Counted from the first letter of the stretch, positions 1 to 8,587 are shown. The stretch: 64,000 bases of DNA from Brevundimonas sp. UBA5866 (GCF_002432125.1 NZ_DJFS01000070.1:33099-97098); one strand, 5' to 3'. The notes: generated by a model from the letters alone, not told the origin. Numbers and translations: made by a program.

Positions 1-638
1 ACCGCGGCGTGGGCGCTGCGGCCCATCTCGCGGCCCTCGACGATGCCACAGGCGATGGCCAGAACGTTCTTCAACGCCCCGCCCGTCTCGGCACCGATGA
101 TGTCGTCGGCATAGTAGGGACGGAAGACCGGACCGGACAGCGCGCCGGCCAGCTTCTCGGCCATGTCGATGTCGGCGCAGGCCAGCGTCACGGCGCTGGG
201 CAGGCCACGGGCCACCTCACCGGCAAAGCTGGGGCCCGACAGGACCGCCGTGGTCGCGTGAGGAATGGTTTCCGACAGCACTTCGGCCATCAGTTTCAGC
301 GAGCCGCGCTCGATCCCCTTGGAGCACAGCACCACCGGCAGCCCCTCGAGGGCATGCGGCGCAAAGGCCGACAGGGTGGCGCGCATGTGCTGGGCGGGCG
401 GCACCGCCAGAATCAGGTCGCAACCGGCCAGATCGGCCAGTTCGGGCGTGACCGCGATGCCCGCATCCAGTTCCACATTCGGCAGGAAGGCTTCGTTGAC
501 GCGCCGCGCCCGAATGCTCTCGACCACCTCGGGCTCGCGCGCCTGAAGCGTGACCTTGAGGCCCGCTGCTGCTGCGCTTTGTGCCAAGGCGGTACCCCAC
601 GCACCGGCCCCGATCACACCTGCCGTTTTGAATTCCAT
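1..638 (-). CDS. gpsA: Glycerol-3-phosphate dehydrogenase [NAD(P)+], C-terminus cut by window edge
   Basis: Cytosolic enzyme that reduces dihydroxyacetone phosphate to sn-glycerol 3-phosphate for phospholipid synthesis. The reading frame opens with [20 protein letters not shown], which holds the GxGxxG dinucleotide-binding loop. It continues with [15 protein letters not shown] and [12 protein letters not shown], both typical of GpsA. The start is the ATG at 638, with GGAG about 6 bases upstream. About 212 codons are visible and the C-terminal part lies outside the window. It follows tsaD by 38 bp on the same strand, so the two are probably cotranscribed. Confidence 0.93.
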   Translation of the reverse strand, partial: MEFKTAGVIGAGAWGTALAQSAAAAGLKVTLQAREPEVVESIRARRVNEAFLPNVELDAGIAVTPELADLAGCDLILAVPPAQHMRATLSAFAPHALEGLPVVLCSKGIERGSLKLMAEVLSETIPHATTAVLSGPSFAGEVARGLPSAVTLACADIDMAEKLAGALSGPVFRPYYADDIIGAETGGALKNVLAIACGIVEGREMGRSAHAA

Positions 639-676
639 AGTCACTCCGCTGGCCCCGCCCCCGCGAGGGCCGTGCC

Positions 677-1819
677 TTAAGCCTTGGCGCCTTTACGGCC
701 CTGTTTCTTGTGCACAGGATCAACTGTCGCACGCGCCTCGTCCAGAGGCCATCTGGGACGCGCCACCGCATCCATATCCGACACCCAGCCTTTTTCCAGC
801 CTTTCGGCACCGGCCAGCGCAATCATTGCGGCGTTATCGGTACAGAAGGCCATCGGCGGGGCGAAAAAGCCAAAGCCGTATTTGGCCGCCAAATCGGTCA
901 GGGTCTGGCGCACCGTCTTGTTCGCCGCAACACCGCCGGCGACAACGAATAGACGCTGTCCGCCCTTGGCAGCACCGGCTTCGGCATCAAACGGCTGCAA
1001 GTCGGCGTGGCGCTCCAAATAATCCTTCATCGCCCGCTCGGTGCGCTCTTTGAGTTGGCGCGCGATGGCTTTTTGCACGGCATCGGCCAGATCGGCCTTG
1101 TCCTGTTCCGTCTCGCAGGTCTGGGCCAGACGCGAGGCCGCGGTCTTCAGGCCCGAGAAGGAGAAGTCGCAGTCCTTGCGCCCCAACAGCGCGCGCGGCA
1201 GCTCAAAGCGCGATCCGTCCCCCTTGGCCGCCAGCTTCTCAAGCGCAGGGCCGCCCGGATAGGGCAGGCCCATGGCCTTGGCGATCTTGTCAAAGGCTTC
1301 GCCTGCCGCATCGTCGATGGTGGTGCCAAGGCGGCTCATATCGCCGATGCCGCGCACCTCCAGAAGCTGGCAGTGCCCGCCCGACACCAACAGCAGCAGG
1401 AAGGGATAGGCCGTCTCGGCCCCCAGACGCGCCGATACCGCATGGCCTTCAAGGTGGTTGATGGCGACAAGCGGCAGATCGCGCGCCAGCGCCACGGCCT
1501 TGCCGTAAGACAGCCCCACCATCACCCCGCCGACCAGACCCGGCCCCGCCGTCGCAGCCACACCATCCAGCGCGTCCCAATCCAGACCCGACTGGGTCAT
1601 AGCCTGACGGGTCACGGTATCGATCATCTCGACGTGGCTGCGCGCCGCGATCTCCGGCACCACGCCGCCATACGCCGCGTGCTCGTCAATCTGGCTGTGA
1701 ATGACACTGGACAACACCTTGGCACCGTCTGGTCCAAGGCGCACGACCGAGGCAGCCGTCTCGTCACAGCTGGTCTCCAGGCCCAAAACAGTTAGAACTA
1801 GGGTCGAATTTTCGACCAT
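677..1819 (-). CDS. tsaD: tRNA N6-adenosine threonylcarbamoyltransferase TsaD
   Basis: Transfers the threonylcarbamoyl group to A37 of ANN-decoding tRNAs, working with TsaB, TsaC and TsaE. From the ATG at 1819 the protein has 380 residues. It shows the ASKHA-fold start [13 protein letters not shown], the metal-binding NHLEGH (His122 and His126) and the late CTDNAAM motif. The frame stays open to an ATG at 1900, but the 27 extra residues do not look like the family. The start at 1819 gives near-normal length with only a weak Shine-Dalgarno (GGACAG). gpsA follows. hemC is divergent, so a shared promoter region lies near 1820-1930. Confidence 0.93.
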   Translation of the reverse strand: MVENSTLVLTVLGLETSCDETAASVVRLGPDGAKVLSSVIHSQIDEHAAYGGVVPEIAARSHVEMIDTVTRQAMTQSGLDWDALDGVAATAGPGLVGGVMVGLSYGKAVALARDLPLVAINHLEGHAVSARLGAETAYPFLLLLVSGGHCQLLEVRGIGDMSRLGTTIDDAAGEAFDKIAKAMGLPYPGGPALEKLAAKGDGSRFELPRALLGRKDCDFSFSGLKTAASRLAQTCETEQDKADLADAVQKAIARQLKERTERAMKDYLERHADLQPFDAEAGAAKGGQRLFVVAGGVAANKTVRQTLTDLAAKYGFGFFAPPMAFCTDNAAMIALAGAERLEKGWVSDMDAVARPRWPLDEARATVDPVHKKQGRKGAKA

Positions 1820-1930
1820 CGGACTGTCTGTCCGATTTGCTCCGCTTGTCGGGCTGATATAGTTCGCGCCGGTATTCATCGGGTCGAGGTAGCGGCCCAC
1901 CCCACCTTTCGCAATGTCTGGCGCGTTTTC

Positions 1931-2872
1931 ATGACCCCGCTTCTTCGCATCGGCACCCGCCGTTCCAAGCTCGCTCTCGCCCAGTCGGGCATGATGCAGC
2001 GTGCCATCGGCCGTGCCCTCGGTGTTCCCGAAAACGAGGTCGAGACCCTCATTCCGCTGGTCGAGATCGTGACCACGGGCGACAGGATACAGGACCGCCG
2101 CCTGCTGGAAGTGGGCGGCAAGTCACTGTTTACCAAGGAAATCGAAGAAGCCTTGCTCGACGGTCGCGTCGATCTGGCTGTCCACTCGATGAAGGATGTT
2201 CCGGCTGAACAGCCCGCGGGACTGGCCATCGCCGCCATCCCAGAGCGCGAAGATCCGCGCGACGCCTTCATTAGCCATAAGTCCAAAACCTTTTTGGGCC
2301 TGCCGCAGGGGGCAAAAGTGGGCACGGCCTCGCTGCGTCGCCAGGCACAACTTCTGTCTGCCCGTCCGGACCTTCAGATCGAAATGCTTCGCGGCAATGT
2401 GGATACCCGCCTGCGTCGCCTGAACGAGGGTGATTTCGATGCCATCCTGCTGGCCTGTTCAGGCCTGAACCGCCTTGGTTTCGATGAGGTGATCACAGAA
2501 CGTCTGGCCCTTGATGCCTTCCTTCCCGCCCCCGGTCAGGGCGCATTGGCGCTCCAGACCCGCGCCGAAGACACCGACAGCGCATGGGCCATTGCCCTGA
2601 ACCACGCCCCTACCGCTCTGGCTGTGGCTGCTGAACGCGGGGCCATGCTCGCTCTGGAAGGGTCGTGTCGCACGGCCATCGGGGCTTATGCCCATATCCA
2701 GCAGGACAGACTGTTCGTCGCGACCGAGATGCTTTCTCCCGACGGCCGCTCTCGCTGGACCCGCTCTGAATCGCTGCCCGCCTCGGCGACCGAGGCCGAA
2801 GCCCGCGCACTGGGTCTGGATTTGGGACATCAGGTCAAAACCGCCGTCGGTGACCAACAGGTCGCAGTCTGA
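1931..2872 (+). CDS. hemC: Porphobilinogen deaminase (hydroxymethylbilane synthase)
   Basis: Joins four porphobilinogen molecules into hydroxymethylbilane in tetrapyrrole synthesis. The 313-residue protein begins LRIGTRRSKLALAQSG and contains VDLAVHSMKDVP, APGQGALALQ and LEGSCRTAIGAYA. Cys246 of the last motif is the expected attachment point of the dipyrromethane cofactor. Length and motifs are normal. hemD begins 1 base after the stop, so the two are almost certainly translated from one message. Other heme genes (hemE, hemH, hemJ) lie about 53 kb away by the origin. Confidence 0.96.
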   Translation: MTPLLRIGTRRSKLALAQSGMMQRAIGRALGVPENEVETLIPLVEIVTTGDRIQDRRLLEVGGKSLFTKEIEEALLDGRVDLAVHSMKDVPAEQPAGLAIAAIPEREDPRDAFISHKSKTFLGLPQGAKVGTASLRRQAQLLSARPDLQIEMLRGNVDTRLRRLNEGDFDAILLACSGLNRLGFDEVITERLALDAFLPAPGQGALALQTRAEDTDSAWAIALNHAPTALAVAAERGAMLALEGSCRTAIGAYAHIQQDRLFVATEMLSPDGRSRWTRSESLPASATEAEARALGLDLGHQVKTAVGDQQVAV

Positions 2873-2873
2873 G

Positions 2874-3566
2874 ATGACAGCCCCCGCGCGCATCTGGGTG
2901 ACACGAACTCTTCCGGGAGCCGAAGCCACCGCTGCGCGCCTCAGGCTTATGGGCCACGTGCCGTTGGTCCGCCCCCTCCTGGCCGTGCGGACCCTGGAGG
3001 GCGCTATGAACGCCGCCCCCTTTCCCCATGAGATTGCATGTCTGGCCCTGACCAGCCCAAATACGCTGGACGCCATCCGCAATGACATTGCCCGATACTC
3101 AAGCCTTCCTGCCTATGCCGTGGGCGACACCACCGCCTGCGCCGCACGAAAGGCCGGGTTCAAACATGTGTTCTCCGCATCCGGAGACATTCAGGCCCTT
3201 GCGGATATGATCCGCCGAGAGGCCCCCATCGGTCCCGTATTCGCGCCCGGCGCACAACGCCCTGCGGGCGACCTGCCCGCCTTGCTGCCGGACAGAAATG
3301 TCATCCGACTCGCTGTCTATGCGACCGATGAAACGGACGTCACGATTCCCGAAGATATCGATCTGGCCCTCGTCCACTCCCCGCGCGCCGCTAGAGCTCT
3401 CGCCAAACTGCTCTCGATTTCCCCCCGGCCACTGGACGTCATCGCCATTTCACAGGCTGCAGCACAACCATTTTCGGGCTTTTCAGACGTGCACGTCACC
3501 ATTGCAGATCATCCTGATGAAGATGCCATGCTAAGAACCCTTGGCAATTCATCATCAGCCGTATAA
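2874..3566 (+). CDS. hemD: Uroporphyrinogen-III synthase
   Basis: Closes and inverts ring D of hydroxymethylbilane to give uroporphyrinogen III. The family is poorly conserved. The call rests on position directly after hemC (1-base gap), a length of 230 residues, the opening RIWVTRTLPGAEATAARL, and the pattern ALTSPNTLDAI ... AYAVGDTTACAARKAGF seen in HemD proteins. The ATG at 2874 is preferred over the longer open frame from 2688, which would overlap hemC heavily. G+C drops slightly toward the 3' end. Confidence 0.85.
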   Translation: MTAPARIWVTRTLPGAEATAARLRLMGHVPLVRPLLAVRTLEGAMNAAPFPHEIACLALTSPNTLDAIRNDIARYSSLPAYAVGDTTACAARKAGFKHVFSASGDIQALADMIRREAPIGPVFAPGAQRPAGDLPALLPDRNVIRLAVYATDETDVTIPEDIDLALVHSPRAARALAKLLSISPRPLDVIAISQAAAQPFSGFSDVHVTIADHPDEDAMLRTLGNSSSAV

Positions 3567-3610
3567 GAAACCCGCCTCTCGCCATCGGTTCTACCGATTT
3601 GCGCACCAGG

Positions 3611-3686
3611 GCCGCTTTAGCTCAGCTGGTAGAGCACCGCATTCGTAATGCGGGGGTCACGTGTTCGAGTCACGTAAGCGGCACCA
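3611..3686 (+). tRNA. tRNA-Thr (anticodon CGT)
   Basis: A 76-nt cloverleaf with an encoded CCA. The acceptor stem pairs GCCGCTT with AAGCGGC. The D-arm reads GCTCAGCTGGTAGAGC. The anticodon stem CCGCA/TGCGG encloses TTCGTAA (anticodon CGT, reads ACG). The T-arm reads ACGTGTTCGAGTCACGT. Its 3' part from 3642 is repeated exactly at 19901-19950, which marks it as the integration site of the island that follows. Confidence 0.97.
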
Positions 3687-3691
3687 CCCTT
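3642..3691 (+). repeat. Left attachment repeat (attL) in tRNA-Thr 3' end
   Basis: These 50 bases run from the anticodon loop through the CCA and five bases beyond. They are identical to 19901-19950. An exact copy of a tRNA 3' end in direct orientation, with a tyrosine integrase gene between, is the usual signature of a site-specifically integrated element. The sequence just downstream (about 3692-3750) also resembles that after the right copy, at roughly 75-80% by eye. Confidence 0.9.
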
Positions 3692-3880
3692 CCAGCCAGT
3701 ATATGGACTTCGCCTAAGGCTAACGTGCCTTTGGCTAGGGTCCGTCGTGGGTTCCTAGTGGGTGTGCTTTTAACGTTACCGCCGACTTGAAAGGTTACAA
3801 GCTGACCTGCTCTTCTGCAGCTTAAACACACTCCTAAGTTTCACCTTAGATTATTCTGCCAGCGAGGCATGCCAAGACGC

Positions 3881-3908
3881 TTGATCGAATTGGGCCGCGC
3901 CTCATATG
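3881..3908 (+). promoter_or_regulatory. Candidate sigma-70-type promoter for the HrgA-like gene
   Basis: TTGATC (3881-3886) and CATATG (3903-3908) are separated by 16 bases, ending 28 bases before the ATG at 3937. The match is moderate. No clear Shine-Dalgarno precedes that ATG. Confidence 0.3.
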
Positions 3909-3936
3909 CTCTTTTGATTATTCCGCCACATCATGG

Positions 3937-4899
3937 ATGGGACTTGCTTTGGTTGAAAAATTTTCCATCACTAAGTTCGTCCCGACAGTCCTAAAAGAAC
4001 GCCCCGGACAACGGTTCATTGCTCGTGAAATAGCCATGCTCATCATGCAGCAATATCCAGATGCCTGCGAAGATAAGCGCTTACGCAGTAAAGCATCAAA
4101 GACCCCGCTCGATAATGATGACGCATTGCTGCAGCAAATCGTGGCTGAAATCGGCGCTCAACGAAAGAGACTTGAAGACCGCCTAGATATCAAGACAACC
4201 GAAGAGCGCCCTCGGAAGTATTACTATTCCACACAATCAGATACAGCGGAGATCGAGGCCGTCGAAAAAGTCTCTCCGCTAGCAGGCTATGACAACCAGC
4301 CAACCAAGCTTCTTGAGGCTGATCTCTATCCCATACTCTCTGAGTTCCTATTCAATGAGTTGAACATCTACTCCAAGCGAATTGATGAGAAACGATCTCG
4401 CAAGCAATATGGCCCTGATGGGAATAAGTGGCTCTACCCCGACCTCGTGGGCATTGAGGACCTAACCTCGAATTGGGAACGTGCAGTAATCGAATGCGTC
4501 TCGGCCAGTTCCGAGACACGCACCAAGCTTTATTCTTTTGAGGTTAAGCTCCTTCTGAATCGCTCCAACGTTCGAGAGTGTTTCTTCCAAACAGTCAGCA
4601 ACTCTTCTTGGGCGAATTTCCCATACCTCGTCGCAGCTGAAGTTCAAGGCAGCGATACACTCAGCGAATTGCGTGTCCTCTCTGGAACACATGGCGTGGG
4701 ATTGATCCGACTGGACCCCGAAAATCCAAGCGAAAGTGAAATCCTTATCCCGGCTAAAGAAAGGACCGAGATCGATTGGAATAGTGCCAACCGTTTGGCA
4801 GCATCCAGCACAGACTTTACAGATTACCTGAACCTTGTCCGTCAATTTTATCAGACTAAGGATATACGCCCGCAAGACTGGGATTATAGCGGAATCTAA
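3937..4899 (+). CDS. HrgA-like (COG2958-type) HTH / restriction-endonuclease-fold protein
   Basis: A 320-residue protein resembling the HrgA family found near restriction-modification loci. The first ~90 residues (FIAREIAMLIMQQYPDAC, then a basic stretch) look like a HARE-type winged-helix region. The remainder has WLYPDLVGIEDL followed by LYSFEVKLLLNRSNVRECFF. That D...ExK arrangement is the core of PD-(D/E)xK nucleases. I infer a DNA-binding nuclease or restriction accessory; the activity is not established. The gene lies at the left end of the island, far from the Mod/Res operon, with lower G+C than the core genes. The start has no clear ribosome-binding site. Confidence 0.75.
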   Translation: MGLALVEKFSITKFVPTVLKERPGQRFIAREIAMLIMQQYPDACEDKRLRSKASKTPLDNDDALLQQIVAEIGAQRKRLEDRLDIKTTEERPRKYYYSTQSDTAEIEAVEKVSPLAGYDNQPTKLLEADLYPILSEFLFNELNIYSKRIDEKRSRKQYGPDGNKWLYPDLVGIEDLTSNWERAVIECVSASSETRTKLYSFEVKLLLNRSNVRECFFQTVSNSSWANFPYLVAAEVQGSDTLSELRVLSGTHGVGLIRLDPENPSESEILIPAKERTEIDWNSANRLAASSTDFTDYLNLVRQFYQTKDIRPQDWDYSGI

Positions 4900-5289
4900 C
4901 CTTTGCAAGGGTGACTGCGACGCATCTCTGCGCAAATCTCGACATCTTATATGATGCGCACTTCCAAGCGCATGAGAGAACGGCTTTCAGAGGCGGCTAC
5001 GGTCATCTCTCCCAGCGTTCCGTCAGCACAGTAACCACCACATAAGAAGTGCCCGACAGGAAAGTCACGGGGTCGTTCGGGGGGCGCTCGTAACACCCTG
5101 TCGGGCTACATTAGGTCAGTACGTTGACCTAACGTCATCATAGAACCACGACTTAAGCTTTACGGCGAGTCATATATATCGACGATATACATAAGTCGCA
5201 CACCACCTCCCCCCCGCCCCCCTTTTTGCGGCGAGAGCTGCGTGACCCGACTTCGACTTAGACGCCGTTCACTACACCAAACCCAACTG
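4900..5289. other. Gene-free stretch dense in inverted repeats
   Basis: I see no convincing gene here. It holds several perfect inverted repeats: GCCCGACAGG at 5051-5060 pairs with 5097-5106; TTAGGTCA at 5111-5118 pairs with 5125-5132 (6-base spacer); CGACTTA at 5149-5155 pairs with 5192-5198; TATATC at 5175-5180 pairs with 5184-5189 (3-base spacer). An almost pure C tract lies at about 5208-5222, and a terminator-like hairpin follows at 5290. It could be a regulatory region, a small RNA gene, or a cis-acting replication or transfer site. Confidence 0.55.
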
Positions 5290-5321
5290 ACCCCCGTGGC
5301 CAACCGCTGCGGGGGTTTTTC
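5290..5321 (+). terminator. Rho-independent terminator
   Basis: CCCCCG (5291-5296) pairs with CGGGGG (5310-5315) and is followed by TTTTT. No coding gene ends upstream within 390 bp. It therefore either terminates a short non-coding transcript from the inverted-repeat region or acts as an attenuator for the gene that begins at about 5373. Confidence 0.65.
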
Positions 5322-5372
5322 TATGCCCGCAAAGGAACTCCCACCATCATCACCCTCTCCGACATCTTCGAG

Positions 5373-5717
5373 GTGTCAGCCGCTCTCGAGGACGGCAGCC
5401 TAGACGTCCACCTCAGAGCCCTGCTCGGCTTTCGCGCTTGGCACATGATTGTTGAGCACGAAGCAGAACTTGGCGCAGACGCCCTTATCCATGTCATCCA
5501 GGCTGGCGATAAGGCCGACACCATCAACACAGCCCTTGGCTTTGCCATCACAGGTGACGATGCAGAGCCGCCCTCCTTCGTGTCCATTGAAGATCACGGC
5601 GGTCAGTGGTTCGAACTGGCCTACGCTAGAGACGATGCCCCTCACCAACGCATCTTCATCGAGGTCCATCCAGACACCGATCAGGACCTTCTGACCATGT
5701 GTTTCGCCAACATGTGA
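5373..5717 (+). CDS. Hypothetical protein
   Basis: An acidic, probably soluble 114-residue product (RALLGFRAWHMIVEHEAELG ... FIEVHPDTDQDLLTMCFANM). I do not recognise a family. The first standard start is a GTG at 5373 without a good Shine-Dalgarno. The frame is open upstream to the terminator's T-run. An AAGGAA at 5332-5337 sits a normal distance from an in-frame ATC at 5346, so the true start is uncertain. The gene is bracketed by terminator-like hairpins at 5290 and 5746. Confidence 0.5.
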   Translation: MSAALEDGSLDVHLRALLGFRAWHMIVEHEAELGADALIHVIQAGDKADTINTALGFAITGDDAEPPSFVSIEDHGGQWFELAYARDDAPHQRIFIEVHPDTDQDLLTMCFANM

Positions 5718-5745
5718 CGACACCAACAACTCCCAGCCCACAACG

Positions 5746-5776
5746 CCCTCACGGTCACGCCGTCGAGGGATTTTTT
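5746..5776 (+). terminator. Rho-independent terminator
   Basis: CCCTCACGG (5746-5754) pairs with CCGTCGAGGG (5760-5769, one bulge). Six Ts follow at 5771-5776. It ends the 5373-5717 gene and sits about 50 bp before the next small gene. Confidence 0.7.
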
Positions 5777-5822
5777 ATGCCTGAAAGGTCCCCAATGCCT
5801 TCCAACACCCCATCACCTAGCC

Positions 5823-6110
5823 ATGACCAGTAAGGTAATCACCCTGCTTATCGTGCTGCTGGTTCTGAGCCTTGCCAAAGTCCTCCTGATCATCCTGGCG
5901 ATGGCAGCCTTGGGGCTCACGCTGTGCTGTCTCGCAGTAAGGCCAAGAGCCACCCTTCTGGCCTTAGCCCTGATACCCATCACATGCTTGGCAAACGCCA
6001 AACCGGGCCTTTGCATCCTCATGATCGCAGTGATCAGCATTGTGCTGATAGCCACCAAACCAAAGCCTAAACCTAGAGAGGTTCAAACCCTGTTGATTAT
6101 GGACAACTAA
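5823..6110 (+). CDS. Small integral membrane protein of unknown function
   Basis: A 95-residue, very hydrophobic product. It has three likely membrane segments (about residues 5-25, 27-45 and 62-80) and a short charged tail with KPKPKPRE. No family is recognised. There is no clear Shine-Dalgarno before the ATG. It sits between a terminator-like hairpin and an inverted-repeat region in the low-GC left part of the island. Confidence 0.5.
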   Translation: MTSKVITLLIVLLVLSLAKVLLIILAMAALGLTLCCLAVRPRATLLALALIPITCLANAKPGLCILMIAVISIVLIATKPKPKPREVQTLLIMDN

Positions 6111-6120
6111 CCAAGAGATC

Positions 6121-6256
6121 GCTTCTGGAAGCGTACAGGTACGGCAATCATCAAGTCGTTGTTATCCGCCTTCCAGAAGCCCCCATCAAAGCTTCTCTCT
6201 GCGAGAGCAGAAGAACCTTAAAATGAAAATATCCTTCCATTTTCAGGGAAGAAGGC
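6121..6256. other. Intergenic hairpin cluster between convergent genes
   Basis: GCTTCTGGAAG (6121-6131) is the exact inverse of 6170-6180. A second hairpin, CTTCT...TCTGCGAGA...AGAAG, spans about 6192-6213. CTTCC/GGAAG near 6230-6250 is followed, on the minus strand, by a T-rich run and could end the LysR-like gene. The region separates the membrane-protein gene from the LysR-like gene, so bidirectional termination is likely. Confidence 0.4.
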
Positions 6257-6260
6257 AAGC

Positions 6261-6803
6261 TCAGTCCTTATCGGACTTAGGGACGCTAGGCGGCACTCTC
6301 AAATGCGCAGTCGATGTACCAACTTTACCTGCACGATCAGGCATTTTGAGGCCATCACCTGAAACAGGTCCATAACTCAACGATGTTGGCGCAACGCCAG
6401 ACATGCGCACTTCTGCCAGCGTCTGGATTATGAGCTGGGCTACCTCAAGGAGCTCCAAACCATCATCCGTGAGTGTTGCTGGCACGCTGTCAGCATCAAC
6501 CAGTATCTTTCTCGACCACCCCTCTAAGCTTTGGATGTGCTTAGTCACAGCGCCTTGAGATAGGCCCAGCTCCTTCCCTACGGCTGATCGATTACGAAGC
6601 CGAGCGACGCACACAAACGTCTCTAGCCAAGCCAGACGCAAGTCACCGAAGTCCAAGCTCGCGTAACGCTGATTCGAATCACTTCTCACGACTGATTCGC
6701 TCCAATTGATGTCAGTGCACCAATGCCAAATCATATTCCAAAAAGGAATGAAGCGCTCCAAACTTTCATTGGATAGGACCTTTCCATTTTGGAATATGCT
6801 CAT
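6261..6803 (-). CDS. LysR-type HTH protein lacking the effector-binding domain
   Basis: 180 residues. Residues about 57-125 (WLETFVCVARLRNRSAVGKE, LGLSQGAVTKHIQSLEGW, then ATLTDDGLELLEVAQLII) match the winged-helix DNA-binding domain of LysR regulators. A complete LysR protein has about 300 residues. Here only ~55 follow the HTH, too few for the substrate-binding-like domain. About 50 residues precede it. It may be a natural short regulator or a truncated gene. It is divergent from the AAA+ ATPase gene, with a dyad between them at 6831-6854. No good ribosome-binding site is seen. Confidence 0.65.
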   Translation of the reverse strand: MSIFQNGKVLSNESLERFIPFWNMIWHWCTDINWSESVVRSDSNQRYASLDFGDLRLAWLETFVCVARLRNRSAVGKELGLSQGAVTKHIQSLEGWSRKILVDADSVPATLTDDGLELLEVAQLIIQTLAEVRMSGVAPTSLSYGPVSGDGLKMPDRAGKVGTSTAHLRVPPSVPKSDKD

Positions 6804-6830
6804 TTAAAATACTGTTTTCAAACGGATTTT

Positions 6831-6854
6831 TTGATGCTCAACTTTGATCATCAA
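6831..6854. promoter_or_regulatory. Candidate operator between LysR-like and AAA+ genes
   Basis: TTGAT-C-ATCAA (6844-6854) is a perfect dyad. TTGATG at 6831-6836 repeats the half-site one turn upstream. LysR-type regulators commonly bind T-N11-A dyads in such divergent regions. That the local LysR-like protein binds here is inference. Confidence 0.4.
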
Positions 6855-6922
6855 CCGAGGGAACAACTGCTCAACAAGCACCAAACCCGAGGTCGACCCT
6901 AACAACCCTTGAGGATCAAAAC

Positions 6923-8587
6923 GTGGTTATACGATCTCATCCCACCCAACCGCCGAAGGGCCTACGGGTGCCTCCACCGCCCCCGCCACTGCCGACATCT
7001 AAAGAGGTAAAGGGGGAGCCCTCCGCCGTCGCTCAACCCCCTTTCACCCCTTCTGCATCCGAGATGCAAAGCAGCGCCCTCGCAGTCATCGCTACCGACA
7101 CAGAGGCGCTGATCCCACCGAAGCCCGTCATCAGGCTAGTGGTGGGACAAGACGATGTTGCTGTGTACGAGGCCGAAAGGATCCTAGCCCTTATCGGTTT
7201 GTACTATGTCGTCAGCTGCCAACTGGTGCGTCTGGTACCGAATGGTACATCCTTCCAGTGCGAAGTGATCAACAACCAGACACTCTATGTCCTGCTGTGC
7301 GAGCTGTTTGAATGGCAGATCAAAAATCACAAAGGCGACTGGGTAACCTGTAATCCACCCCTACGCATCGTAAACGCCCTGCTGCACAATCAGGACCGAA
7401 AGCACCTGAAGACGCTCAAGGGCATCGCCAACCAGCCGTACCTACATAACCGTAGCTTCGTTACGACCGCAGGCTTCAATGCTGAAACCGGTATCTACGC
7501 TGCCTTTGATGACTCTGATTTTCTAGATCTGATCAATGTTACAGAGGAGGACGCTCGCTTCCGTTTGATGCAACTGAAGGCTGAGTTGGCAGAGTTCGAG
7601 TTTGAAACTCCAGCGGACCTTTCAGCAGCTTTGGTTGCCATTCTGACAGCGGTGTTGCGTACAGGCCTGCCCTTAGCCCCTGCTTTCAACATCAACGCTA
7701 CGGTGTCGGGCAGTGGTAAGAGTTTTCTGGCCAAAATCATCGCTCTGTTTGCCACACCACTACCGCCCTATGTGACGAGCTATCCGACCAAGGCTGAAGA
7801 GGCCAGTAAGCTCATCTTGGCTATGTTGCTGGAGAAGCCTCCTGTCGTCCTGTTTGATGACATGCAGACCGACTGGAAGCCCTTTGGTGCCATCAACAAG
7901 GCTCTAACCAGCCCAACCACGACTGAGCGAGTTCTAGGCTCTAGCCGCACCGCTACGGCCTCCACCAATAGCCTGTTCCTTGGCACGGGTAACAACGTCG
8001 TGCCCATCAAGGACATGCGTCGTCGTGTCGTAACTATACGACTTGCACCCAAGTCTGATGCCGCAAGCCTGCGCACCTTCGAACACGACCCGTACAAACA
8101 AGTTGCCCGTTATCGTAACGCCTTCGTCAGCTTTGCTCTGAGCATCATCCAAGCCTACCTCCTGCACGGTAAACGCGATGAAACTATCACGCCTATTGGT
8201 TCCTACGAGGAATGGTCTGAACTGTGCCGTGAACCCCTCATCTGGTTGGGTGAACCTGATCCTGCCTCGAGCCTGATTAATCAGGTCACGGACAACACCG
8301 ATAACGAGGCCTTGGGCGTGTTCCTGCAGGAATGGCGCAAGTTCTACATCGAGAAATCCGTCACGGTCCGAGAGCTTATCTCGGTGCCGCACACCCATTC
8401 GAATGCCAAGACCCCGCTGCTGGAGATCATTCAGGAGTTGCCCGTCACCGAGCGCGGAAGTGTGAACCCTCACATGATGGGCCACTATCTCAAACGCCAT
8501 CGCGGTGTTCGTGTGAATGGCCTTCGCATCGAGGACGGAAAGTCCAGTGAGCGTAAGGCATGGTGTGTCCTGACTGACGACGAGTGA
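6923..8587 (+). CDS. AAA+ P-loop ATPase, putative helicase/replication protein of the mobile element
   Basis: 554 residues. The first ~65 are proline-rich and probably disordered. The ATPase core has Walker A (VSGSGKSFLAK, GSGKS at 263-267), Walker B (PVVLFDDM, about 307-314), a sensor-like FLGTGNN (about 352-358) and RRR at about 368-370 as possible arginine fingers. This layout fits superfamily-3-like or plasmid/phage replication helicases, but no primase domain is evident. The GTG start at 6923 has GAGG 8 bases upstream. It precedes the integrase by 291 bp. The role in element replication is inferred from context. Confidence 0.7.
   Translation: MVIRSHPTQPPKGLRVPPPPPPLPTSKEVKGEPSAVAQPPFTPSASEMQSSALAVIATDTEALIPPKPVIRLVVGQDDVAVYEAERILALIGLYYVVSCQLVRLVPNGTSFQCEVINNQTLYVLLCELFEWQIKNHKGDWVTCNPPLRIVNALLHNQDRKHLKTLKGIANQPYLHNRSFVTTAGFNAETGIYAAFDDSDFLDLINVTEEDARFRLMQLKAELAEFEFETPADLSAALVAILTAVLRTGLPLAPAFNINATVSGSGKSFLAKIIALFATPLPPYVTSYPTKAEEASKLILAMLLEKPPVVLFDDMQTDWKPFGAINKALTSPTTTERVLGSSRTATASTNSLFLGTGNNVVPIKDMRRRVVTIRLAPKSDAASLRTFEHDPYKQVARYRNAFVSFALSIIQAYLLHGKRDETITPIGSYEEWSELCREPLIWLGEPDPASSLINQVTDNTDNEALGVFLQEWRKFYIEKSVTVRELISVPHTHSNAKTPLLEIIQELPVTERGSVNPHMMGHYLKRHRGVRVNGLRIEDGKSSERKAWCVLTDDE

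Noticed and set aside
1820..1900. N-terminal extension of TsaD to the ATG at 1900
   Set aside because: The 27 extra residues do not resemble the family, and the start at 1819 gives a normal protein.
3599..3790. 63-codon frame across tRNA-Thr
   Set aside because: It reads through the tRNA gene and att site; not a plausible protein.
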